Assembly (NCBI RefSeq): GCF_030732985.1
Contig: NZ_JASHJX010000007.1
Location: 1-64,000 of the forward strand
Reading direction: 5' to 3'
Length of the DNA: 64,000 bases
From: Nioella sp. MMSF_3534
Lineage (GTDB): Bacteria; Pseudomonadota; Alphaproteobacteria; Rhodobacterales; Rhodobacteraceae
Shown here: piece after piece, positions 33,387-42,900 of the stretch
Numbering within the stretch: position 1 is the stretch's first letter
Layout of the letters: each line of letters begins with the position of its first letter
Position numbers and translations under genes: made by a program
Notes under the pieces: model-generated
The model's database searches: none
What the model was told of the DNA's origin: nothing
Seen by the model: the letters and a program-made list of their open reading frames with translations, nothing else

Positions 33387-34386
33387 CGCGGGCGCCTCCG
33401 GTCTCGGGGTCCCAGAAACAGGCCACGTCATGGACGGGGCCAACAGGGTAGCGCGAAGGGTTCTCCCGCGCGCAGCGGTCAAACGCCTTGTCGCAGCGGT
33501 CGCGGAAGGGGCAAGCCGTGGGGTGGGCGCGCAGGATCGGGGGCTGGCCTTCGATCACCTCAAGCCGTTCGGCCCGTTCGCCGCGCACATGCGGCACGGT
33601 TTCCAGCAGGGCGCGGGTATAGGGATGCTTGGGGTTGGCGAACAATTCGCGCACCGGGGCATGTTCCACCACCTGCCCGCCATACATGACCAGAACCCGG
33701 TCGGCGATGCCGGCGATGACGCCGAGGTCATGGGTAATCCAGACCACCGCCATACCCAGCTTGTCGCGCAGGTCTTTCATCAGTTCGAGGATCTGCGCCT
33801 GGATGGTCACATCAAGCGCCGTGGTCGGCTCGTCCGCGATCAGCACCTTGGGGTCGCAGGCCAGCGCGATGGCAATCATCACCCGTTGACGCATGCCGCC
33901 GGAAAACTGGTGCGGGTAATCCTTGAGCCGCCGTTCCGCATCGGGGATGCCGACCAGTTCCAGCAGTTCCTTGGCCCGCACGCGCGCCTTGGCCTTGGAC
34001 ATGCCCATATGCTTGCGCAGCGGCTCCATCAGCTGGAAGCCGACGTTGAACACCGGATTCAGCGAGGTCATCGGGTCCTGAAAGACAAACCCGATCCGCG
34101 CGCCGCGCACGGCCCGCAATTCGTCATCGGTGGCGGTCAGCAGGTTCTGACCTTCGAAATAGACACCTTCGCCGCTGACCACCGCAGGCGGTGCCGGCAC
34201 AAGGCCGATCAGGGACATCATGGTCACGGATTTTCCAGAACCGCTTTCCCCGACAACACCCAGAAGCTCCCCCGCCTTCAGGTGGAAGCTCACGTTGTTG
34301 ACCGCGTGGACTTCGCCGCGTCGGGTTTTGAATACGGTCTTGAGGTCCTTGACATCAAGGACGGAGGGCTGTGCCCCATCAAGCAT
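33379..34386 (-). CDS. dppD: peptide-type ABC transporter ATPase (DppD-like)
   Basis: A 335-aa ATPase and first gene of the operon. Walker A is [10 protein letters not shown], the signature is [15 protein letters not shown], Walker B is [12 protein letters not shown] and the H-loop is WITHDLGVI. The C-terminus carries the oligopeptide extension [14 protein letters not shown]. The promoter must lie in the 222-base gap to the divergent ArgE-like gene. That gap has an AGGTT-TT-AACCT repeat at 34482-34493 but no clear consensus promoter. Confidence 0.93.
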   Translation of the reverse strand: MLDGAQPSVLDVKDLKTVFKTRRGEVHAVNNVSFHLKAGELLGVVGESGSGKSVTMMSLIGLVPAPPAVVSGEGVYFEGQNLLTATDDELRAVRGARIGFVFQDPMTSLNPVFNVGFQLMEPLRKHMGMSKAKARVRAKELLELVGIPDAERRLKDYPHQFSGGMRQRVMIAIALACDPKVLIADEPTTALDVTIQAQILELMKDLRDKLGMAVVWITHDLGVIAGIADRVLVMYGGQVVEHAPVRELFANPKHPYTRALLETVPHVRGERAERLEVIEGQPPILRAHPTACPFRDRCDKAFDRCARENPSRYPVGPVHDVACFWDPETGGARDV

Positions 34387-34608
34387 CACCAGACGCTCCT
34401 CACCGGTTGGACATCGCCCCGCCTCTGCCGGGCGGGTGCGTTCATTCCCGTCACGGTATCAGGAAACTGGTCCCCCGCAATAGGTTTTAACCTGACCTTG
34501 CGTCCGATTTTGACCATTCGGGCAAAATTTGAGCATTTGTCGGGGGTGGGCTTGACGGGCTGGCGGGGTAAGAAGAGGCTCAGGCGCGAAGCACAAAGGA
34601 CCCTGCCC

Positions 34609-35772
34609 ATGCCCGCCGAGATGACCTCCCGCGATCTTCTGGAAAAGCTTGTTTCATTTCCGACAGTTAGCCGTGACAGCAACCTTGAGCTGATAGAATG
34701 GGCAGAGACGTTTCTGACCGATCTCGGGGCCCGCTGTTTCCGCGATTACAACGAGGATGGGACCAAGGCGAGCCTCTATGCGCATATCGGTCCCGACATT
34801 GAGGGCGGCGTCATTCTGTCGGGCCACACCGACGTTGTGCCGGTGGATGGGCAGAACTGGTCGACCGATCCGTTCACCGTTGTCGAGAAGGACGGCAAGC
34901 TTTTCGGGCGCGGCTGTTGCGACATGAAAGGCTTCGATGCGCTGGCGATGGCGGCGATGGCGAAGGCGGCGAAGCTACCGCTCAGGAAACCCTTGCAAAT
35001 ATGCCTTTCCCGCGATGAAGAGATTGGCTGCACAGGTGCGCCGCCGATGATCGCGCACATGCAGGGCACCCTGCCGAAAGCACAATTGGCGATCATCGGG
35101 GAACCCACGATGATGCAGGCCGTGACCGGCCATAAGGGGGGAATCGGTTACGACACCCATCTGCGCGGGTTCGAGGTTCATTCTTCCATGATCGACGATG
35201 GCGTCTCCGCGATCATGGAGGGCGCAAAGCTCATTGATTGGGCCAACAAGATGAATGACGAGAATCGCGCGAAGGTGCCCCAGGGCGCCGACGCGCTGTT
35301 CGATCCGCCCTTCACCACGTTGCATGTGGGCATGATCGAGGGCGGCACCGCCCATAACATCACCGCCAAGGATTGCCGCTTCGTCATGTCCTTCCGCTGC
35401 GTGCCGGGCGAGTCGATGGACGATTGGGGCGCGCGCTACGAGGCAGAGGTGCGGCGGCTGGAAGCGCAGATGCAGAAGGTGCATCCCTCCTGCTTCATCC
35501 AGATTGATCGCCGGTGGGACGTGCCGGGGCTGAAGCCCGAGGAAAATGGCGCGGCGGAGGAGCTTGTCCGCCGCCTGACCGGCGACAACGCCACCCATGT
35601 GGTCAGCTACGGCACCGAGGCCGGGCAGTTCCAGCACGGCGGCTATTCCGCCGTTGTCTGCGGCCCCGGCGACATCGCGCAGGCGCACCAGCCCGACGAG
35701 TTCCTGACCGTGGAACAGTTCGAGGCCGGGGAACGCTTCATGGACCGGCTGCTGGAGACGCTCTGCCAATGA
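34609..35772 (+). CDS. argE: M20 deacetylase, acetylornithine deacetylase (ArgE)-like
   Basis: A 387-aa zinc peptidase/deacylase. Metal ligands are seen in LSGHTDVVPVDGQNW, GRGCCDMKGF, and a Glu pair in CLSRDEEIGCTGA; the dimerisation domain includes HKGGIGYDTHLRGFEVHSS. It fits the ArgE/DapE branch that removes N-acetyl from ornithine. Its position facing a peptide ABC operon and preceding an oxidase suggests it may instead act on an imported N-acyl amino acid. AAAGGA at 34595-34600 supports the ATG. Its stop overlaps the next start as ATGA. Confidence 0.85.
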   Translation: MPAEMTSRDLLEKLVSFPTVSRDSNLELIEWAETFLTDLGARCFRDYNEDGTKASLYAHIGPDIEGGVILSGHTDVVPVDGQNWSTDPFTVVEKDGKLFGRGCCDMKGFDALAMAAMAKAAKLPLRKPLQICLSRDEEIGCTGAPPMIAHMQGTLPKAQLAIIGEPTMMQAVTGHKGGIGYDTHLRGFEVHSSMIDDGVSAIMEGAKLIDWANKMNDENRAKVPQGADALFDPPFTTLHVGMIEGGTAHNITAKDCRFVMSFRCVPGESMDDWGARYEAEVRRLEAQMQKVHPSCFIQIDRRWDVPGLKPEENGAAEELVRRLTGDNATHVVSYGTEAGQFQHGGYSAVVCGPGDIAQAHQPDEFLTVEQFEAGERFMDRLLETLCQ

Positions 35773-37115
35773 CGCCCTTCCCGCTTGGCCTGCACCGGCC
35801 CGTGGAACATGCCGGCCCGCTGCCGGAGGCGGCGGATGTTGTCATCATCGGCGGTGGCGTCATCGGGGTGATGACGGCCTATTACCTTGCCGAAAAGGGC
35901 CTGCGCCCCGTGGTCCTCGAAAAGGGATGGGTGGCGGCGGAACAGAGCAGCCGAAACTGGGGCTGGGTCCGTCAGCAGGGGCGCGACCCCGCCGAACTGC
36001 CGATCATGATGGAGGCGAACCGGCTGTGGATGCAGCTTGCCGCTGAGGTGGGCGAGGATCTGGGGCTTCGCCAATGCGGGCTGACCTATCTGGCCAAGAG
36101 TGAGGCCGAGATGGCGGGCTTTCAGGGATGGCTGGATGCAGTTGCTGGTTCGGGCGTGGACAGCCGCTTGCTAAGCGCGCGAGAGACCGCCGACCTGCTT
36201 CCCGGCGGCAGGACAAACTGGGCGGGCGCGCTGCACACGGCCAGCGACATGAAGGCCGAACCGTGGATCGCGGTGCCGGTACTGGCGCGCGCCGCCGTGC
36301 GCAAGGGCGCGGTGATCGTGGAAAACTGCGCCGCGCGGCTGGTCGACGTGGAAGGCGGCAGGGTCGCGGGTGTCATCACCGAACTGGGCCGCATTCGCGC
36401 GCCCGAGGTGGTGGTCGCGGGCGGGGCGTGGTCATCGCTGCTTCTGCGCCAGCATGGCATCCGCATCCCGCAACTGTCGGTCAAGGCGACGGTCGTGGCC
36501 ACCAAGGCGCTGCCCGAGGTGCACGGCGGCGGCGCGACCGGGCAAAGCCTTGCCTTCCGCAGGCGCGACGACGGCGGCTACACGCTGGCCAATGGTGGCT
36601 TTCACGAGATTTTCGTGGGTTGGGATGCGTTTCGCCATCTGCCGAAATACCTGCCACAATTGCGCCGCGACCCGTGGGGGCGGGTTTATCACCCAATGTC
36701 GCCGCGCGGCTATCCCGATGGCTGGACCACCCCGCGCGTCTGGCGCGGCGTGGACGAAACCCCGTTCGAACGCATGCGCGTTTTGAACCCGGCCCCGCAT
36801 CGCAAGACGGTCGCCCGCCTGTTGCGTGGCTTCGAACAGGAATTTCCCGCGCTTGGCCGGGTCGAGGGCGCGCTGGCTTGGGCGGGCATGATCGACACCA
36901 TGCCCGATATCGTGCCGGTGGTGGACCGCGCCGACAGCCTGCCGGGCCTGTCGATCTGCACCGGCATGTGCGGTCATGGCTTCGGGATCGGGCCGGGCTT
37001 CGGGCGGGTCATGGCCTCTCTGATCACGGGCGAGGAGGTGGGCCACGACCTGTCCCGCTTCCGCCTGGATCGCTTCTCCGATGGCTCCCGGATCGAACTC
37101 GGCCCGGACATCTGA
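35769..37115 (+). CDS. FAD-dependent oxidoreductase of the D-amino acid/sarcosine oxidase type
   Basis: A 448-aa DAO-family flavoprotein. The N-terminal dinucleotide fold reads VVIIGGGVIGVMTAYYLAEKG, followed by SRNWGWVRQQGRD, a typical covalent or active-site region in sarcosine oxidase relatives, and a C-terminal FAD motif MCGHGFGIGPGFGRVMA. It would oxidise the C-N bond of an amino acid or N-methyl amino acid. The start overlaps the ArgE-like stop (ATGA), so a deacylase then oxidase route is plausible. A hairpin terminator follows. Confidence 0.85.
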   Translation: MTPFPLGLHRPVEHAGPLPEAADVVIIGGGVIGVMTAYYLAEKGLRPVVLEKGWVAAEQSSRNWGWVRQQGRDPAELPIMMEANRLWMQLAAEVGEDLGLRQCGLTYLAKSEAEMAGFQGWLDAVAGSGVDSRLLSARETADLLPGGRTNWAGALHTASDMKAEPWIAVPVLARAAVRKGAVIVENCAARLVDVEGGRVAGVITELGRIRAPEVVVAGGAWSSLLLRQHGIRIPQLSVKATVVATKALPEVHGGGATGQSLAFRRRDDGGYTLANGGFHEIFVGWDAFRHLPKYLPQLRRDPWGRVYHPMSPRGYPDGWTTPRVWRGVDETPFERMRVLNPAPHRKTVARLLRGFEQEFPALGRVEGALAWAGMIDTMPDIVPVVDRADSLPGLSICTGMCGHGFGIGPGFGRVMASLITGEEVGHDLSRFRLDRFSDGSRIELGPDI

Positions 37116-37169
37116 CGCGACGTGCCGTCAGATTGGCGGGAGGTCCCCCTTGTAGGGATTTGAACAATC

Positions 37170-37188
37170 GGTCAGGTTTCGCCTGACC
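37170..37188 (+). terminator. hairpin after the FAD oxidoreductase gene
   Basis: GGTCAGG (37170-37176) and CCTGACC (37182-37188) form a perfect 7-bp stem with a TTTCG loop, followed by a weak T-containing tract. It lies between the oxidase gene and the first M20 paralogue and may reduce read-through. Confidence 0.5.
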
Positions 37189-37217
37189 CCTTCATTGCTT
37201 TGGTAAGGAATCTGCGA

Positions 37218-38387
37218 ATGCCCGTGAAGAATCGTCTTGCCGAATTGCTGCCGGAGATCACCGAATGGCGGCGCGACCTGCATGAGAACCCCGAGATTCT
37301 CTATGACCTGCCGCGCACCACGGCACTGGTCGAGGAGAAGCTGCGCGCCTTCGGCTGTGACGAGGTCGTGCCGGGCGTGGGCCGGTCGGGCGTCATTGGC
37401 GTGATCAAGGGCAAGTCCGACAGCAAGGGCCGGGTGATCGGGCTGCGCGCCGACATGGATGCGCTGCCGATGGATGAGAAGACCGGGCTGCCCTATGCCT
37501 CCAAAACCGCTGGCAAGATGCACGCCTGCGGCCATGACGGGCATACGGCGATGCTGCTTGGGGCCGCGAAATACCTCGCTGAGACCCGCAATTTCGATGG
37601 TACCGTGGTGCTGATCTTCCAGCCCGCCGAGGAAGGCGGGGCCGGCGGCAAGGCCATGGTCGACGATGGCATGATGGAACGGTGGGGCATTCAGGAGGTT
37701 TACGGGATGCACAACGAACCGGGCCTGCCCGTGGGCGAGTTCGGCGTTAGCCCCGGCCCGATCATGGCGGCCGCCGACGAGATCGAGATCGTGATGCGCG
37801 GACGTGGCGGCCATGCTGCTCAGCCCCACAACGTGATCGACCCGGTGCCAGCCGCCTGCGCCACCGTCATGGCGCTGCAGACCGTGGCCAGCCGCAACGT
37901 GGACCCGATCAAATCCGTCGTGGTCTCGATCTGCGTCATGACCACCGAAAGCGCGGCAACCAACGTGATCGACGATTCCGTTCGGCTGGCTGGCACGGTC
38001 CGCACGCTCGACGAAGAGGTGCGCGACATGGCCGAGGTGCGGATCATCGAGATCGTGAACGCCACCGCCGCCGCCTATGGCTGCACCGCCGAAATCCACT
38101 ACCAGCGCGGCTATCCGGTGACCGTGAACCACGAGGAAAACGCCGAGATCGCCGCCGAGGTGGCCCGTGCTGTGGCGGGCGAAACCCGCGTGCGCTATGG
38201 CCGTCCGCCGCGCATGGGAGCTGAGGATTTCAGCTACATGCTGCGCGCGCGCCCCGGGGCCTTCATCAACGTGGGCAATGGCGACAGCGCCAAGGTCCAC
38301 CACCCCGAATACAATTTCAACGATGAGGCGATCCCCTACGGATGCAGCTTCTTCGCAGAACTCGTCGAACGACGAATGCCCGCCTGA
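37218..38387 (+). CDS. M20 amidohydrolase, paralogue 1 of 3
   Basis: A 389-aa amidohydrolase of the M20D (hippurate hydrolase/IAA-amino acid hydrolase) type. The metal site includes HACGHDGHTAMLLGAA and QPAEEGGAGG; the HNEPGLP region and GRGGHAAQPHN belong to the dimerisation domain; MGAEDFSYML holds the last ligand. Such enzymes cleave N-acyl or N-aroyl amino acids. TAAGGAA at 37204-37210 supports ATG 37218. It is the first of three adjacent, closely related genes, all starting MPVKN. Confidence 0.9.
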   Translation: MPVKNRLAELLPEITEWRRDLHENPEILYDLPRTTALVEEKLRAFGCDEVVPGVGRSGVIGVIKGKSDSKGRVIGLRADMDALPMDEKTGLPYASKTAGKMHACGHDGHTAMLLGAAKYLAETRNFDGTVVLIFQPAEEGGAGGKAMVDDGMMERWGIQEVYGMHNEPGLPVGEFGVSPGPIMAAADEIEIVMRGRGGHAAQPHNVIDPVPAACATVMALQTVASRNVDPIKSVVVSICVMTTESAATNVIDDSVRLAGTVRTLDEEVRDMAEVRIIEIVNATAAAYGCTAEIHYQRGYPVTVNHEENAEIAAEVARAVAGETRVRYGRPPRMGAEDFSYMLRARPGAFINVGNGDSAKVHHPEYNFNDEAIPYGCSFFAELVERRMPA

Positions 38388-38401
38388 AAGGACCCCGCGC
38401 C

Positions 38402-39568
38402 ATGCCCGTGAAGAACAGCCTCGCCGAGATGCAGCCCGAAATCGCGGGCTGGCGCCGTCACCTGCACCAGCACCCCGAACTGATGTACGAGGTGCATGAA
38501 ACGGCGGCCTTCGTCGTGGACCGCCTGAAAGAGATGGGCGTGACCGACATCACGCCGGGCATTGGCAAGACGGGGGTCGTGGCCGTCATCAAGGGAAAGA
38601 CCGACATCAGGGGCCGGGTGATCGGGTTGCGCGCCGATATGGACGCGCTGCCGATTCATGAGGCATCGGGGGTGGACTATGCCTCGACCGTTCCGGGCAA
38701 GATGCATGCCTGCGGTCATGACGGGCACACGTCGATCCTGCTTGGAACCGCGAAATATCTGGCTGAGACTCGGAATTTCGACGGCACCGTTGTGCTGATC
38801 TTCCAGCCCGCCGAGGAAGGCGGCGCGGGCGGCAAGGCCATGTGCGAGGATGGCCTGATGGATCGTTGGGGCATCCAGGAGGTCTATGGCCTGCACAACA
38901 TGCCCGGCCTGCCCACGGGTGAATTCGCGATCCGGCCCGGCGCGCTGCTGGCGTCCTCGGATGAATTCGAGATCAAGGTGACGGGCAAGGGCGGCCACGC
39001 CGCCGCGCCCCATCACGCCATCGACACGACGCTGGTCGCCTCGCAGATCGTGGTCAGCCTTCATTCCATCGTGTCACGCAACGTCGATCCGATCAAGCGC
39101 GTGGTGCTGACCGTGGGTACGTTCGAGACCGACAGCACCGCGTCCAACGTCATTGCGCACACGGCAACGCTGAATGGCACCGTGCGGACGCTCGACCCCG
39201 AATATCGGGCGATGGCGGAGGAGCGTGTGCGGCAGGTGGCCGAATCCACCGCTGCCGCCTTTGGTGCAACGGCAGAGGTGATCTGGACGCCGGGCTACCC
39301 GGCCACCATCAACCACGAGGAGGAAACCCGCCACGCCGCCGAGGCCGCCGCCGCCGTCGCGGGCCGGGTCATCGACGATGTCGATCCGATCATGCCCTCG
39401 GAAGATTTCGCCTACATGCTGGAAGAACGCCCCGGCGCCTATATTTTCCTTGGCAATGGCGACACGGCCATGTGCCACCACCCCGCCTATGTTTTCGACG
39501 ATGACGCGATCCCTGCCGGGTGCAGCTTCTTCGCCGAGCTCGTCGAACGCCGCATGCCGGCGCAATAG
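38402..39568 (+). CDS. M20 amidohydrolase, paralogue 2 of 3
   Basis: A 388-aa paralogue of its two neighbours. Conserved stretches are HACGHDGHTSILLGTA, QPAEEGGAGGKAM, HNMPGLPTGEFAIRPG and MPSEDFAYMLEERPG. It has more differences from copies 1 and 3 than they have from each other in the N-terminal half (LAEMQPEIAGWRRHLHQHPE), hinting at different substrate choice. Start ATG 38402, 14 bases after the previous stop, with a GAAAGGA site. Confidence 0.9.
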   Translation: MPVKNSLAEMQPEIAGWRRHLHQHPELMYEVHETAAFVVDRLKEMGVTDITPGIGKTGVVAVIKGKTDIRGRVIGLRADMDALPIHEASGVDYASTVPGKMHACGHDGHTSILLGTAKYLAETRNFDGTVVLIFQPAEEGGAGGKAMCEDGLMDRWGIQEVYGLHNMPGLPTGEFAIRPGALLASSDEFEIKVTGKGGHAAAPHHAIDTTLVASQIVVSLHSIVSRNVDPIKRVVLTVGTFETDSTASNVIAHTATLNGTVRTLDPEYRAMAEERVRQVAESTAAAFGATAEVIWTPGYPATINHEEETRHAAEAAAAVAGRVIDDVDPIMPSEDFAYMLEERPGAYIFLGNGDTAMCHHPAYVFDDDAIPAGCSFFAELVERRMPAQ

Positions 39569-39589
39569 ACCCGAACCAGGAGAGAGAGA

Positions 39590-40753
39590 ATGCCCGTCAA
39601 GAACCGCTTTGCGGAACTGCTGCCCGAAATCACCGAATGGCGGCGCGATATCCATGAACATCCCGAAATCCTGTTCGAAACCCACCGGACCTCTGCCCTT
39701 GTGGCCGAGAAGTTGAAGGACTTCGGCTGCGATGAGATCGTGACCGGCATCGGGCGCACTGGTGTTGTCGGTGTCATCAAGGGGAAATCTGACACGAGCG
39801 GCAAGGTGATCGGCCTGCGCGCCGATATGGATGCGCTGCCGATGAACGAGGAAACCGGGTTGCCCTATGCCTCCAAAACGCCCGATGCGATGCATGCCTG
39901 CGGCCATGACGGGCACACCGCCATGCTGCTTGGGGCGGCGAAATACCTGTCCGAGACGCGCAATTTCGACGGGACGGTCGTTGTCATCTTCCAGCCCGCC
40001 GAAGAAGGCGGCGGTGGCGGCAAGGAGATGTGCGACGATGGCATGATGGACCGGTGGGGCATTCAGGAGGTCTACGGGATGCACAACTGGCCCGGCCAGC
40101 CCGTCGGCAAGTTCGCCATCCGCTCCGGCGCGTTTTTTGCGGCCACGGACCTGTTCGAAATCACCGTGACGGGTCGCGGCGGTCATGGTGCGAAACCGCA
40201 GGAAACCATCGACCCGACAGTGACGGCGGCCCAGGTGGTGACGATGCTGCAGACCATCGCCAGCCGCAACGCGGACCCGGTGGAAAACATCGTGGTGTCC
40301 GTGACGTCTATCGAAAGCTCCTCCAAGGCGTTCAACGTGATTCCGCAAAGCGTGCATCTGAAAGGCACCGTGCGCACCATGTCGCCCGAGATGCGTGACC
40401 TTGCCGAAACCCGTCTGACCGCGATTGCCGAGCAGGTGAGCGCAGCCATGGGGGGCAGCGCAGACGTGCGCTATCAGCGCAACTATCCGGTGATGGTGAA
40501 CCACCCCGAGCAGACCGAATTCGCCGCCGAGGTCGCCCGCGCCGTGTCCGGTGATTGTGACGAGGCGCCGCTGGTCATGGGGGGCGAAGACTTTGCCTTC
40601 ATGCTGGAAGAACGTCCCGGTGCCTATATCCTCGTTGGCAATGGCGATACGGCGGCGGTGCATCACCCGGAATACAACTTCACGGATGAAGCCATTCCCG
40701 CCGGGTGCAGCTGGTGGGCCGAGATCGTGGAACGCCGGATGCCGGCGGCCTGA
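39590..40753 (+). CDS. M20 amidohydrolase, paralogue 3 of 3
   Basis: A 387-aa copy with the same fold and motifs (HACGHDGHTAMLLGAA, QPAEEGGGGGKEM, MGGEDFAFMLEERPG). The N-terminal LAELLPEITEW-type segment matches copy 1. All metal-binding residues are kept in the three copies, so none looks broken. A strong AGGAGAGAG site precedes the ATG. The methyltransferase gene follows after 5 bases. Confidence 0.9.
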   Translation: MPVKNRFAELLPEITEWRRDIHEHPEILFETHRTSALVAEKLKDFGCDEIVTGIGRTGVVGVIKGKSDTSGKVIGLRADMDALPMNEETGLPYASKTPDAMHACGHDGHTAMLLGAAKYLSETRNFDGTVVVIFQPAEEGGGGGKEMCDDGMMDRWGIQEVYGMHNWPGQPVGKFAIRSGAFFAATDLFEITVTGRGGHGAKPQETIDPTVTAAQVVTMLQTIASRNADPVENIVVSVTSIESSSKAFNVIPQSVHLKGTVRTMSPEMRDLAETRLTAIAEQVSAAMGGSADVRYQRNYPVMVNHPEQTEFAAEVARAVSGDCDEAPLVMGGEDFAFMLEERPGAYILVGNGDTAAVHHPEYNFTDEAIPAGCSWWAEIVERRMPAA

Positions 40754-40758
40754 CGCGC

Positions 40759-41355
40759 ATGTGGGAAGATCGCTATCGCACGTCAGGGGAGTATCTGTTC
40801 GGTATCGCCCCGGCAGGATTCCTGACCGACAACCCCGGCTGGATAAAGCCGGGGCAGCGCGCGCTTTGCGTCGCTGACGGCGAGGGGCGCAATTCCGTGC
40901 ATCTTGCCGAACGGGGGTTGGAGGTCTCGGCCTTCGACATGGCCCCGACAGCGGTGGAACGGGGCCGGGCCCTGGCGGCTGCAAAGGGCGTGGTGGTGGA
41001 TTACCACGTCTCGGACTGGGCCGGGTGGGACTGGTCGCGGACCTATGACCTTGTGGTCGCGATCTTCATCCAGTTCGCCGATCCTGCCGCGCGGGTGGGC
41101 CAGTTTGCGGATCTGCGCCGTGCCGTGGCCCAGGGGGGCGTTCTGATGCTGCATGGATACACGCCCGAACAGGTCGACCACGGCACCGGCGGGCCGGGCA
41201 ACCGGGCGCATATGTACACGTCCGATCTGTTGCGAGAGGCGTTCGGGGATTGGCAGGTGGAGCGGCTCGCCGCCTATGAACGCGATGTTCAGGAGGGCCG
41301 GGGCCATTCCGGGCGCTCGGCGCTGATTGACCTGATCGCGCGCAAGCCCGCCTGA
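40759..41355 (+). CDS. class I SAM-dependent methyltransferase
   Basis: A 198-aa protein starting MWEDRYRTSGEYLFGIAPAG. Motif I is VADGEGRNSVHLAERG, the acidic loop is VSAFDMAPTAVERGRA, and YDLVVAIFIQFADPAARVG fits motif IV. This is the TehB/thiopurine-methyltransferase-like subgroup. Substrate unknown. It starts 5 bases after the third M20 gene, suggesting co-transcription, and ends next to the convergent moaA stop. Confidence 0.85.
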   Translation: MWEDRYRTSGEYLFGIAPAGFLTDNPGWIKPGQRALCVADGEGRNSVHLAERGLEVSAFDMAPTAVERGRALAAAKGVVVDYHVSDWAGWDWSRTYDLVVAIFIQFADPAARVGQFADLRRAVAQGGVLMLHGYTPEQVDHGTGGPGNRAHMYTSDLLREAFGDWQVERLAAYERDVQEGRGHSGRSALIDLIARKPA

Positions 41356-42366
41356 TCAGCCGCCCGTGTGGCTCATGTGACGGGTCATCTGGCCGTCTAC
41401 GGTCTGCCGGGAATAGTCGAAATCATGGCCTTTGGGCTTTTGCGCAATGGCGGCGCGAATGGCCTCTTCCAGCACCGCATTATCAGGCGATGCCCTGAGC
41501 GGCGCGCGCAGATCGGCCATGTCTTCCTGCCCGAGGCACATGTACAGCTCGCCGGTGCAGGTCAGCCGCACGCGGTTGCAGCTTTCACAGAAATTATGGG
41601 TCAGCGGCGTGATGAAGCCGATCTTTTGGCCGGTTTCCTCGACCTTCACATAGCGCGCCGGACCGCCCGAGCGTTCGGCCAGATCGGTCAGCGTGTAGCG
41701 TTCCGCCAACCGCGCGCGCAGGTCCTTGAGGCTCCAATACTGGTCGAGCCGGTCTTCGTTGCCCAGGTCACCCATTGGCATGACCTCGATCCAGGTCAGG
41801 TCCATGTCACGGCTGGCGCACCAATCCTGAATGGTGAACAGCTCCTCTTCGTTGAAGCCCTTCAGCGCCACCGCGTTGATCTTGACCCGCAGACCCGCCT
41901 TCTGCGCCGCGTCGATGCCGTTCAGCACCTGCGGCAGGCGGCCCCACCGGGTAATGTCGGCAAATTTCTTCTCGTCCAGCGTGTCGAGTGAGATATTCAC
42001 CCGTCGCACCCCTGCGGCATAGAGCTGATCCGCAAAGCGCGCCAGCTGGCTGCCATTGGTGGTCAGCGTCAGTTCGCGCAGCGCGCCGCTGTCCAGGTGG
42101 CGGGTCATGGACTCGAAGAACGTCATGATCCCCTTGCGCACCAGGGGTTCGCCCCCTGTGATCCGCAGTTTCTTCACCCCAAGCCGGATGAAGGTCGAAC
42201 ACATGCGGTCCAGTTCCTCCAGCGTCAGAAGCTCCTTCTTTGGCAGGAAGGTCATGTTTTCGGACATGCAATAGACGCAGCGGAAATCGCAGCGGTCGGT
42301 GACCGAAACGCGCAGGTAGTCGATGGCGCGGGCGAACGGGTCTATCAGGGGGGCGGGCGTTTCCAT
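41356..42366 (-). CDS. moaA: GTP 3',8-cyclase
   Basis: The first enzyme of molybdenum cofactor synthesis, a radical-SAM protein. The N-terminal cluster motif is CDFRCVYC and the second, GTP-binding cluster motif is [30 protein letters not shown] is the SAM-binding region and the C-terminus ends in GG as required for activation. The 336-aa product is complete. The cofactor made here would be needed by the molybdenum hydroxylase at 59-62 kb, though all other molybdoenzymes also need it. Confidence 0.96.
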   Translation of the reverse strand: METPAPLIDPFARAIDYLRVSVTDRCDFRCVYCMSENMTFLPKKELLTLEELDRMCSTFIRLGVKKLRITGGEPLVRKGIMTFFESMTRHLDSGALRELTLTTNGSQLARFADQLYAAGVRRVNISLDTLDEKKFADITRWGRLPQVLNGIDAAQKAGLRVKINAVALKGFNEEELFTIQDWCASRDMDLTWIEVMPMGDLGNEDRLDQYWSLKDLRARLAERYTLTDLAERSGGPARYVKVEETGQKIGFITPLTHNFCESCNRVRLTCTGELYMCLGQEDMADLRAPLRASPDNAVLEEAIRAAIAQKPKGHDFDYSRQTVDGQMTRHMSHTGG

Positions 42367-42440
42367 ATTGAGAAGGTAGTTTGCACAGGCAGGCGCGGCA
42401 AGCGTTGATGCATGCGATTTTTGCGCCTAGGCTTCGCATC

Positions 42441-42899
42441 ATGACACAGATGCTCCGCGCCCTTCTGGCCCTTGCCCTCGTCGCCTCGCTTGCCGGGTGC
42501 GGTGGTGGGTTTCGCCCCCTGTCTTTCCTGAACCGTGACCGCGAGGCCAGCGCCGTGCCGCCCCCTTCGGTGGCCAGCGAAACGGAGGAGGAAGAGACGG
42601 AAGAAGGAAGCGAGGAGCCGGAAGAGGAGACCGCCGAGGCCCCAGCCTCCGGCGTACTTGGCACAACCGTGGCCTCTCTGGGCGACCCGACGGCGCCGGG
42701 GCTGTGGCTGGAAACGCCGTTGGTAAGCGCGGAAACGGAGGGCCGGTTGGAGGCCGAGAACGGCAATTCCGTCGAGGTCACCCTGCGCCCGAGCGGCGGC
42801 GCGCCCGGATCTGGCAGCCGCATTTCGCTGATGGCGATGCAGGCCCTTGGGCTTGGCTTGACGGACCTGCCGACGCTGACGGTCATTGCTGGCGGATAA
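42441..42899 (+). CDS. small lipoprotein of unknown function
   Basis: A 152-aa lipoprotein: signal RALLALALVASLAGC (lipobox LAGC, Cys20), an acidic low-complexity linker rich in Glu (about residues 41-66), then a conserved-looking C-terminal domain (GVLGTTVASLGDPTAPGLWLE through LTDLPTLTVI). Proteins of this type are widespread in this bacterial group; names sometimes given to them do not reflect a known activity. ATG 42441 is preferred because it gives the lipoprotein signal. The acyl-CoA synthetase gene starts 1 base after its stop. Confidence 0.75.
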   Translation: MTQMLRALLALALVASLAGCGGGFRPLSFLNRDREASAVPPPSVASETEEEETEEGSEEPEEETAEAPASGVLGTTVASLGDPTAPGLWLETPLVSAETEGRLEAENGNSVEVTLRPSGGAPGSGSRISLMAMQALGLGLTDLPTLTVIAGG

Positions 42900-42900
42900 C

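Noticed and set aside
33430-34608. N-terminal extension of the ArgE-like protein to 780 aa
   Set aside because: The extension is antisense to the first ABC ATPase gene and lacks any domain; ATG 34609 has a good ribosome binding site.
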